Program-made: the position numbers and the translations under genes
Assembly (NCBI GenBank): GCA_041287705.1
Contig: JBGGNE010000267.1
Location: forward strand, 1-14,424
From: LW23 sp041287705
Lineage (GTDB): Bacteria > Verrucomicrobiota > Verrucomicrobiia > Methylacidiphilales > UBA1321
Reading direction: 5' to 3'
Length of the DNA stretch: 14,424 nucleotides
Shown: positions 8,168-14,424 of the stretch, piece after piece
Numbering within the stretch: the stretch's first letter is position 1
Layout of the letters: each line of letters opens with the position of its first letter
Notes under the pieces: model-generated
What the model was told of the DNA's origin: nothing
What the model saw: only the letters and a program-made list of their open reading frames with translations
The model's database searches: none

Positions 8168-8210
8168 CCCGTCCTGTCCATTGCTTCCCAGGCGCAATGG
8201 ACAGGACGGG
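8168..8210. terminator. Strong bidirectional hairpin between converging genes
   Basis: CCCGTCCTGTCCATTG (8168-8183) pairs perfectly with CAATGGACAGGACGGG (8195-8210) around an 11-base loop. Outside the stem AAAG and CTTT can pair further with a TG bulge. The hairpin lies 40 bases after the peptidase stop and five bases beyond the stop of the reverse-strand permease gene. U-runs are short on both sides (GCTTTC forward, CTTTATT reverse), so termination is likely but not proven. Confidence 0.8.
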
Positions 8211-8215
8211 TGCTT

Positions 8216-9097
8216 TCAGGATCTCAGCAATCCCCGCGTGCGTTCATCAATCCACTGCGTTCCAAAACGCAAGGGAAGCAGGATAAACAGACCGTAAAAC
8301 ACGGGTAATCCGATGAAAAGCCCAAGGATATACGCTATCAGCGGTATCAGATAGAGTACGTCCAGGGCGTAACATATGGCCATGACGATGGCACCGACTA
8401 AATAAACACAGCCGCCCAACATCTGGCCTCCAAAAAAGGGGAGAAATACGATCGTTAAGATTAACGCCACCAGACGGCGTTGCCTGTTGGGTATCGTGGA
8501 GATAGTAACTCCAATAGCGCACAGGCTGCAGCCCGCCAGGGCAAGACATGTCAGTATGGAAAGCTCGTATATCGGGTTAGCTCCATTGCCAAAATAGTGC
8601 AGGATAATATACGGCGTCAGCGTGCAGGCCAGCAGTACAATCTCGAGAGCATAGGCCAGCCACTTGCCTGTCACTACACCGTGCGGCCCCATTCGGGTAA
8701 AGACCAAAAGCTCCACGGAGCCGCGGTCCCAGTCATCCCGCAGCGCACCAAGGGAGCGCGAGGGCAGTACCAGCAAAAAATGCACCGCGCAGGTATACCA
8801 GAATCCGAGGTATCTGCCGTCGGGACCAAACTGCAGCGGCCCCGTCAGCACGAAGATGATGACGGCGCACAACACCGTGTGCAGGCCCAGAAAACTTGCG
8901 ATAAACAGCCGGGTACGAAGTCCTCGGCGCACCTCCAGCCAGGCGCACGGGTGCAGGAGGTCGGACCAGTCCGCCTCATGAAGACCGCCTCTGCAAATCT
9001 CCCGGACAGCGCCAAAGGTGATTTCCCTGCCCTGCATGCGTATCCACGGCGGGGCGGGCGGCGGCAGGAGCGGCGGAGGTAACGGAGGTGGCGGCAT
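8216..9097 (-). CDS. ABC-2-type transporter permease-like membrane protein
   Basis: A 293-residue inner-membrane protein with about six hydrophobic segments (roughly 63-85, 95-113, 147-169, 177-200, 208-245 as a long hydrophobic block, and 247-278). Between segments two and three lies RSLGALRDDWDRGSVELL followed by TGKWLA. This resembles the motif of ABC-2 permeases in which an acidic, Gly/Ser-containing loop precedes a Leu-rich stretch and a GKWL segment. Such subunits normally pair with an ATPase, but none is encoded here, so the substrate and direction are unknown. The first 17 residues contain 12 prolines, which is odd before a membrane domain; M21 (base 9037) is an alternative start. It follows the GH43 gene by 31 bases on the same strand and is likely the last gene of that operon. 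A regulatory or domain-fused role cannot be excluded. Confidence 0.75.
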   Translation of the reverse strand: MPPPPLPPPLLPPPAPPWIRMQGREITFGAVREICRGGLHEADWSDLLHPCAWLEVRRGLRTRLFIASFLGLHTVLCAVIIFVLTGPLQFGPDGRYLGFWYTCAVHFLLVLPSRSLGALRDDWDRGSVELLVFTRMGPHGVVTGKWLAYALEIVLLACTLTPYIILHYFGNGANPIYELSILTCLALAGCSLCAIGVTISTIPNRQRRLVALILTIVFLPFFGGQMLGGCVYLVGAIVMAICYALDVLYLIPLIAYILGLFIGLPVFYGLFILLPLRFGTQWIDERTRGLLRS

Positions 9098-9128
9098 GGA
9101 GATGGAATCGCAGGAAACCGCCTGACGT

Positions 9129-10040
9129 TTACACTTTCATCAGACGAAGGGAAGCGCCGTCCTCCACCACGGCCAGGAACATCGGGCGCTCCTTCAGCAA
9201 TACATTGGGGCAGTGCAGGCAGCACATCAGTTGCCCGCCGAAGGTGCGGAACAGCATGCCGTGGCCGCCATCCTCACCCATCACCGGCTCATGCTCCTGC
9301 ATCCACGGTCCCAGGATGTCCCCGCTAACCGAGCGCGCATAGCCTATGGCGTAACCGCGAGCCCCCACGCTGGACCACAGCATCAGCAGCGCACCGCTCT
9401 CCGTACGATGCAGAAACGGGCCATCCGTCACCCGGTTCAGCGTGCCGGAATTCACCACCGTCCACGGTGCCTCGGACGCCCGGAAAAGCATCACCGGTTC
9501 GCCCGCCGACTGCCGGAGATCCGGGCTGAGCTGCATGGCGCAAACCTTCCCGTCCTGCACCTGCACCCACTCATGGCAAAAGACCATCCAAGGCATTCCG
9601 GCTTTATCAATAAAGAGCGTACCGTCCAGACACTCCCACTCGTGCGGCGTAACCGGGCCATCGCTGTGCGGCACATAGGGCCCCAGAATGTTGTCCGACA
9701 CCAGAATCTGGGTGCCGCGGCATTTATCCAGCGCCTTAAAGCTGGCGAACATATACCAGCGCCCCTGATACTGATGCACCTCAGGCGCCCAAAAATTGTG
9801 GTCCGCCCAGAAATCGGGCGGACGCGTAAAGATACGGAAGGGTCCGTCCCAGTTCTGCAGATCTGTGCTGGAGAACGCATCAAAGCATTCCTCCGTCGGG
9901 TCAAACCCACTATCCTTCGGCGAATTCCAGAACGTCGTCCCGGTCGTCCCAAACATGTAATACCGCTGGTCTTTTCCATCCTCCGACTGGACTGGAACAA
10001 TATAGGGATCGCGAATCTGGATCTGCTGGGTAGTAAACAT
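9129..10040 (-). CDS. Glycoside hydrolase family 43-type glycosidase
   Basis: A 303-residue five-bladed beta-propeller enzyme. GH43 members remove arabinose, xylose or galactose units from plant polysaccharides by an inverting mechanism. Seen: RDPYI with the general-base Asp11 at the very N-terminus; NFWAPEVHQYQGRWYMFAS (82-100), typical of the second blade; LDGTLFID with Asp139, the likely pKa-modulating Asp; VTDGPFLHR (204-212) where the general acid is expected; and GGHGMLF with His260, a family-typical active-site His. At the acid position I see Asp206 rather than the usual Glu, though this alignment is by eye. There is no signal peptide, so it probably acts on imported oligosaccharides, or a different export route is used. 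The start ATG follows CTTCATTTCTTCGCCC with no Shine-Dalgarno sequence. The gene lies 25 bases after the 300-residue exported protein and 31 before the permease. Confidence 0.85.
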   Translation of the reverse strand: MFTTQQIQIRDPYIVPVQSEDGKDQRYYMFGTTGTTFWNSPKDSGFDPTEECFDAFSSTDLQNWDGPFRIFTRPPDFWADHNFWAPEVHQYQGRWYMFASFKALDKCRGTQILVSDNILGPYVPHSDGPVTPHEWECLDGTLFIDKAGMPWMVFCHEWVQVQDGKVCAMQLSPDLRQSAGEPVMLFRASEAPWTVVNSGTLNRVTDGPFLHRTESGALLMLWSSVGARGYAIGYARSVSGDILGPWMQEHEPVMGEDGGHGMLFRTFGGQLMCCLHCPNVLLKERPMFLAVVEDGASLRLMKV

Positions 10041-10065
10041 GGGCGAAGAAATGAAGCAGGAAGAC

Positions 10066-10968
10066 TCAGTGTACAGCGGCTGAAGAACCGGCAGCAGCCT
10101 GCTGTATATTAATCATCTTCTGCAAACATTTCTCCAGAAATTCTTCGACTTCCTGTTGAGATTGCCTGGAGGGCGGTGGCTCTTTAATGGAAAAGATGAA
10201 GCCCAGCTTACCGAGCTCTGAGAATCGGCTCAAGTAGAGAGGATTCGCCGCTTTTTCAATAAGAGCCAGTACTTCTTCATTGGCGCGCATGGCATGGAGC
10301 GCCTTCACGGCTTTACTACGCGTAGCATCCGAAAAGCGATTCGATTCGATCAGTGTCAGTAACAAGCTAAAGCTGGAAATATTATCGCGCTGCGCCAGGT
10401 AATCCACCAAAGGGGATTCCCGATTCCAGACTTTGGACAACTCCTGCAGAGGCAGAACCGTATTCTGCATGGAGAGAATTTGTACCTTATGCTGGCAACG
10501 CTCCAGAAATTCATCCAGCACGTATTCGTTAAGGTTTTCAAGCGACCAGTACAACACAATGCTAACTTGTGGTTTCAGAGGCATTGGGCCGGAAGTCGGA
10601 TCCACAGGGTATCTTCTGAAGGGCAGTTCAGGTCGCGGCAGGCCGAGCATGAATGCCAGTGCATCGGTTAGTATGATTTGTATTTCCAGCTTGCTGTAAC
10701 ACTGTTCTGATCCCCCAAAGTAGTGAGGATCTTTGTGAGATTCCAGATGTTGCATGAGAAGCAGCGCTTCATCTCTTGTTCCCATCGAGGCCAATGATTG
10801 AATAATACCATAACAACCACCACGCCCGTGATTGTCCTTCAGCACTCGGTAAAAGCCAGCAACTCTTCTTTCGTTTTCCGCTGCTGGCGAGTTATCACTT
10901 ACGCGCTCCCCTTCCGCTCTAAGCTGAAATACCACACTGCAGAGGATAAATAAGGCGATCCATTTCAT
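10066..10968 (-). CDS. Exported protein of unknown function, 300 residues
   Basis: I do not recognise the family. Residues 1-18 (MKWIALFILCSVVFQLRA) form a clear Sec signal peptide with cleavage likely after Ala18. The mature part looks largely alpha-helical, with helices such as DEALLLMQHLESH, LDEFLERCQHKV, FSLLLTLIESNRF, RSKAVKALHAMRANEEVLALIE and EVEEFLEKCLQKM. This could be a small helical-repeat fold. A Pro-rich stretch (111-132) separates two halves, and several Cys (51, 90, 158, 281) could form disulfides. Two 60-base blocks I counted within the gene (10321-10380 and 10501-10560) are 42-43% GC against 60% in a block of the next gene upstream (11701-11760), hinting at different ancestry. 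A GGAGG at 11006-11010 lies 38 bases before the ATG, too far to serve it. It sits inside the carbohydrate cluster, 63 bases after the large hydrolase gene. Confidence 0.75.
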   Translation of the reverse strand: MKWIALFILCSVVFQLRAEGERVSDNSPAAENERRVAGFYRVLKDNHGRGGCYGIIQSLASMGTRDEALLLMQHLESHKDPHYFGGSEQCYSKLEIQIILTDALAFMLGLPRPELPFRRYPVDPTSGPMPLKPQVSIVLYWSLENLNEYVLDEFLERCQHKVQILSMQNTVLPLQELSKVWNRESPLVDYLAQRDNISSFSLLLTLIESNRFSDATRSKAVKALHAMRANEEVLALIEKAANPLYLSRFSELGKLGFIFSIKEPPPSRQSQQEVEEFLEKCLQKMINIQQAAAGSSAAVH

Positions 10969-11031
10969 CTGATGCAGAAGATCGCAAATCGATCGCCGCC
11001 TATTTCCTCCTTTCGGCTCAGGCCGGCATCC

Positions 11032-14000
11032 TCACTTCAGCAAATACGCGTTCAGCTCCACCGGCCCGGAGTTCACTTCGAACTCTACCACGCCGCCGCT
11101 AATCTTGGCTGGTACGATTTGGTCTGTTACCAGATTGCGCAGCGCGGCGCCCTGGCTTATTGACTCGGCAGGAAGCGTTACCTTGACGGCGAGCTTCTTC
11201 GCGGTGTAGCCCTTGTAGGCGACGCCCAGATAGGTGCTGCCGCCGTTGTCAGGCGTGGCGTAGGTGCGCACTTTGACATCCGCGTCGGGCTGATCCGCGA
11301 CTGCGCCGGGGATGGCGGGGAGCGCAAGGAAGGCCTGGGCGAAGCGGCGGTGGGCGGCGGCGAAGCCTCGGCCGTAGGTGTAGACCGTGTAGTTGAGCGT
11401 ACGGGCATCGCCGTGGAAGTAGGAGAGAAGCTCCAGCGCCATGCTGAATGCAGGGCCGCCGGGCGTGATCATGTTGCCCTCATACTTGGGGTTGATGGAG
11501 CGCGCGCCGATTTCGTCGTAGCTGACCACGTTGCTGACAGCCAGGCCGTCGGCGGTGCGGAAGTAATTGAGATAGTCCGGCTTATCCGCGTAGCACAGGT
11601 AGTTGGCCGGGGCGAAGAGCTGAATGCCACGCATGTCCGCCGCGCGATAGAGCTCCGGACGCAGGCCATAATCGGCACGGTTCACCCCTTTGCTGGCAGC
11701 GCCGAAGTTGCCGGTACGCATGACTTCGATGTAATCCTGCGCAGTCAGCGCTTTGCGGCCGGCACGCTCTTTCTCATAGGCTGCACGGCCACCTTCGGGC
11801 AAGGGTTTCACCACGTTGGAGACGAATGCCCAGGCCGTGATGTCCGTCTGAATCAGGCCGAATTTGTCTTCATCCCAGTTGTAGTAGTAGAGCGTCATGT
11901 CCGGGCGGTAGCTTTGCAGAAGCTGCGCCAGCTTTTGGTGAAACTGGGCGCGTTTGGAGTGCCACCACGTGTCGTACTTCGCCTTCATCTCACCGGCGGC
12001 CCACGCGGCGCGCTGGGCTTCACCTCCGGGCGGCAGCGGCGTGCTGGTTTCTTTGGAGAAAAGCTCAATATCGGCGGCGCCGTAGCTGACGGGAAGGCGG
12101 TTGGACCGTATGCGCCACAGGACACCCGTAAGCTGCGGGTTATCCTTCACATAGGGCTCTATCATATTGTCCATCAGCTTCTTCAGATCCTGCCAGGCGG
12201 CGGGGTGAAGCAGATTGGTGCACCACTGGGCAAAGCGGTTGGGCCTGGTGGGCTGGCCATTGCCATCCTGTGCCCACGCCTCGGCCGGCACATCCATGGA
12301 GCCGCCCCACTCGAACCGCGGTATGTAATCCAGGCCCAGCTTCTTAGTGGCTTCCAGGTACTTCAGGTGCGGGCTGGGATTGCCCGGTGTTGGCGAGGCG
12401 GCGGGCTGGCCGCTCTTCGGGTCGTACGCTTTCTTGGCCCAGTAATTGTGCGCATCAATCGCCACAGTCATATAGCCGTTGAGCGGCTCGCTGTAATTGG
12501 CGAAGGCCCACTTGATGATGACAGGCGAGATGGCGTTGTAGCCCATCAGTTTGGCATAGCGGACAAGATCCGCGGGTTCGTGGTCGGGCTGGCGCTCCCA
12601 GTCAAAGCTGAGCACGCGGTGCGGCAGCCCTTCCGGCTTGTGAATGACAGGCGCGTTCTTCTCCGCGTCGATCTCGTACAGCTTAATCCGCGCCACAGCA
12701 GGGCCGCCCTCCCACATGGCATAGTACTGGCCGGGCTTCTGCTTGTTCATGAAGTAGAGCCAGAAGCCGTTCTCGGCGGAGGCGGTGCCCGTGCCGCCCG
12801 TGCCCGTGGTGTTGTCGTCCAGTGGCACAATAACGTCGTACCATTGCCAGGAATTGCTCAGCGGCCAGTTGTCGTAAACGTCGTCGTGGCCGACGCCATT
12901 CTTCCAGCCTACATCCATGTAGTTCTGCCCGGTCTGAATTTCAACAGGGGCGAATCGCGGCTTGTCCTCCGGGTACTCAATGCGGAGAAGATAGGTGCCG
13001 CGCGGCTTCATTTTGCCGCGACCGACGCGGTATGCAAACCAGCCGTATGCGGATTCGCGCGCCTTCTTGCCCAGAATCTCTGTAACGCGGACATCCACGG
13101 CGGAGCCCGGCGTCATCTTCAGCTGGCTGTGATCAAAGCCGCTCTGCAGATACGGATGCGGATCCTCCGTCACGGGCACCGAGCAGTCGATCTCGTCGAT
13201 CAGCGTCAGCTTTCCATAGGGCGTGTCCTCCGTGGTGACGGCCAGGGCGGGCAGCGGCTGATTGTCGCGTTTGGCGAAGGAGAGCCGATCCAGCACACGA
13301 GTACCGGCATAGATCGGTCCACCCGTAGCGTCTTCCATCAGCAGATTGGCCCGAACCCGGCCCGCCAGATAAAGCTTATGCGCGCTCTGGGAATTGATCG
13401 GCGCCACAGCCTGCACGGCGTTGTCAGCGCCTTTCTCCAGCGGGGCGGATCCTGACGAGATCTCCTTGCCCTGATCATCCGTAATCGCATAACGCAGCCG
13501 CACGGAGCCCGGCTCCTTCTCAATTTCCGCAGGGAAAGAGAAGATGATTTCCAGAGGCTTGCCTTGCTGGGCATCGCTCAGATCGTACAGCTCTGCCGCC
13601 ACGGCTTCGTCTTTAGCCGAAGCGCGCATTTTCGTGCGATAGGGATCCAGCTCCGCCGCCAGCACACCTTTGTTCAGGCCGCTCTTGTTACCGATAAACG
13701 TGATATCGCCGCCCCAGATGCGTAGCACAATGGTGTTTACCTCGCCATAGCGGATCAGCGAGGGCGGGACTGTGTAGGCGCGGGCTATCCAGTTGGTATA
13801 CTTGTACTCACCGCTGAATCCGCCCACCCGCTGGCCGTTCACCCAGACGTCGTCGTCGGAGGGGATTTCCGTAAGATTGAGCGTCAGGGGAGTTCCCGCG
13901 AACTCCTTCGGTACAAAGAGCTTCTGCCGGTACCAGCCGAAGCCGTAGTGATCCACACCCTGCTCCTGCCACGAAGTGCCGCTCTTCAGGATCTTCCAGG

Positions 14001-14424
14001 CGCCGTCATTGAAATTTTCCGCGAACCACTGCTGCTTCATCCCCTCGCCGCCGCTGTCCGTGGCGAAGTGCCAGTCGCCGTTGATGCTGATGGAGAGGCG
14101 GTGATTCTTCCAGGAATCGTCCGTGTAAGCCATAGCGCCCACCTTCACGTCCTTGATCTGCACTTCCGCCGGTGGCGAACCGGAAGCAGGCGCGGACGCG
14201 AGCCGAAACCCGAGCCCTGCCACACTTGTAAAGCCCTTCAGTCCAAACTGCGTGACCGGCAGCACCACGCGCTGCCAGTCGCAGGACTCCGAATTTTGGC
14301 CCGAAGCGCTGCCCGCTATGCTGAAGCCGGTCTGGAAAGTCCCCGCCGTTTTGCCTCGCTGCAGCAGATGGCACGTCATGTCGACAGGAGCCGAGCTTTT
14401 GCAGAGAAACGTGATGAAGTTGGC
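11032..14424 (-). CDS. Large multidomain glycoside hydrolase-like protein, N-terminus beyond window
   Basis: The frame is open to the window edge; a Met at base 14379 is in frame, but the 15 codons before it read ANFITFLCKSS-APVD without a stop and continue the same beta-rich domain, so the real start lies outside. Numbering from that Met (1115 residues to the stop): residues 1-80 look like a carbohydrate-binding beta-sandwich; 94-248 resemble the sugar-binding domain of GH2 enzymes (WYRQKLFVP, then DDDVWVNGQRVGGFSG); about 250-575 hold further beta modules with a TGTGGTGTAS linker. About 588-1030 looks like a TIM-barrel region (RVLSFDWERQP, KKLGLDYIPRFEWGG with Glu690, LYYYNWDEDKFG with Asp836 and Glu837). 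A beta-domain (about 1035-1115) closes the protein. The catalytic residues are candidates only, and I cannot name a GH family. It is probably exported and probably first of the visible operon genes. Confidence 0.75.
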   Translation of the reverse strand, partial: ANFITFLCKSSAPVDMTCHLLQRGKTAGTFQTGFSIAGSASGQNSESCDWQRVVLPVTQFGLKGFTSVAGLGFRLASAPASGSPPAEVQIKDVKVGAMAYTDDSWKNHRLSISINGDWHFATDSGGEGMKQQWFAENFNDGAWKILKSGTSWQEQGVDHYGFGWYRQKLFVPKEFAGTPLTLNLTEIPSDDDVWVNGQRVGGFSGEYKYTNWIARAYTVPPSLIRYGEVNTIVLRIWGGDITFIGNKSGLNKGVLAAELDPYRTKMRASAKDEAVAAELYDLSDAQQGKPLEIIFSFPAEIEKEPGSVRLRYAITDDQGKEISSGSAPLEKGADNAVQAVAPINSQSAHKLYLAGRVRANLLMEDATGGPIYAGTRVLDRLSFAKRDNQPLPALAVTTEDTPYGKLTLIDEIDCSVPVTEDPHPYLQSGFDHSQLKMTPGSAVDVRVTEILGKKARESAYGWFAYRVGRGKMKPRGTYLLRIEYPEDKPRFAPVEIQTGQNYMDVGWKNGVGHDDVYDNWPLSNSWQWYDVIVPLDDNTTGTGGTGTASAENGFWLYFMNKQKPGQYYAMWEGGPAVARIKLYEIDAEKNAPVIHKPEGLPHRVLSFDWERQPDHEPADLVRYAKLMGYNAISPVIIKWAFANYSEPLNGYMTVAIDAHNYWAKKAYDPKSGQPAASPTPGNPSPHLKYLEATKKLGLDYIPRFEWGGSMDVPAEAWAQDGNGQPTRPNRFAQWCTNLLHPAAWQDLKKLMDNMIEPYVKDNPQLTGVLWRIRSNRLPVSYGAADIELFSKETSTPLPPGGEAQRAAWAAGEMKAKYDTWWHSKRAQFHQKLAQLLQSYRPDMTLYYYNWDEDKFGLIQTDITAWAFVSNVVKPLPEGGRAAYEKERAGRKALTAQDYIEVMRTGNFGAASKGVNRADYGLRPELYRAADMRGIQLFAPANYLCYADKPDYLNYFRTADGLAVSNVVSYDEIGARSINPKYEGNMITPGGPAFSMALELLSYFHGDARTLNYTVYTYGRGFAAAHRRFAQAFLALPAIPGAVADQPDADVKVRTYATPDNGGSTYLGVAYKGYTAKKLAVKVTLPAESISQGAALRNLVTDQIVPAKISGGVVEFEVNSGPVELNAYLLK

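Noticed and set aside
7174..8181. 335-codon reverse open frame opposite the M3 peptidase
   Set aside because: Shadow of the peptidase gene, and it reads through the terminator hairpin.
8168..8210. The long inverted repeat as a transposon end or MITE
   Set aside because: Single copy in the window, no target-site duplication seen, and its place between converging stops fits a terminator.
9213..10112. 299-codon forward open frame opposite the GH43 gene
   Set aside because: Antisense to a gene with clear GH43 motifs; Arg/His-rich composition without a domain.
11350..13455. 701-codon forward open frame opposite the large hydrolase gene
   Set aside because: Antisense shadow of a GC-rich gene; the composition (many Val, Gly, Arg, His, Ala) lacks recognisable domains, while the reverse strand shows clear ones.

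Overview
The window comes from a bacterial chromosome, roughly 55-60% GC. The organism looks like a free-living heterotroph with an appetite for complex carbohydrates. None of the nine predicted starts has a Shine-Dalgarno sequence in the expected place, and most start codons follow pyrimidine-rich DNA. Together with the family style of the toxin-antitoxin relic and the large multidomain glycoside hydrolase, this would fit Verrucomicrobiota, Armatimonadota or a similar phylum. The sequence alone does not settle the taxonomy.

Layout. (1) 1-438: the 3' part of jag/khpB, a KH-R3H RNA-binding protein usually encoded next to yidC. (2) 439-738: a gene-free spacer ending in a long pyrimidine tract. 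(3) 739-3513: three forward genes, gmd and fcl (GDP-mannose to GDP-L-fucose in two steps) and aroK (shikimate kinase). (4) 3535-3994, reverse strand: the relic of a type II toxin-antitoxin operon. The antitoxin-like gene is frameshifted in a C5 run, and it overlaps by four bases a PIN-domain toxin that keeps only its N- and C-terminal ends. (5) 4162-5961, forward: an exported serine hydrolase of the class C beta-lactamase superfamily with two C-terminal beta repeats. (6) 6072-6160, forward: the small SRP RNA gene (ffs). (7) 6400-8127, forward: an M3-family oligoendopeptidase. (8) 8168-8210: a 16-bp perfect hairpin separating converging genes. (9) 14424-8216, reverse strand: four tightly packed genes that look like one operon. 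They are a very large glycoside hydrolase-like protein (its start lies beyond the window), an unrecognised exported 300-residue protein, a GH43-type glycosidase without signal peptide, and an ABC-2-type membrane permease.

How the genes work together. gmd and fcl form a complete GDP-L-fucose branch, but no fucosyltransferase is visible here. The reverse-strand cluster reads as a carbohydrate-degradation locus in which the permease and the 300-residue protein have no assigned role. The least expected finding is the decayed toxin-antitoxin operon between aroK and the serine hydrolase: ordinary gene calling would see only disconnected fragments there.
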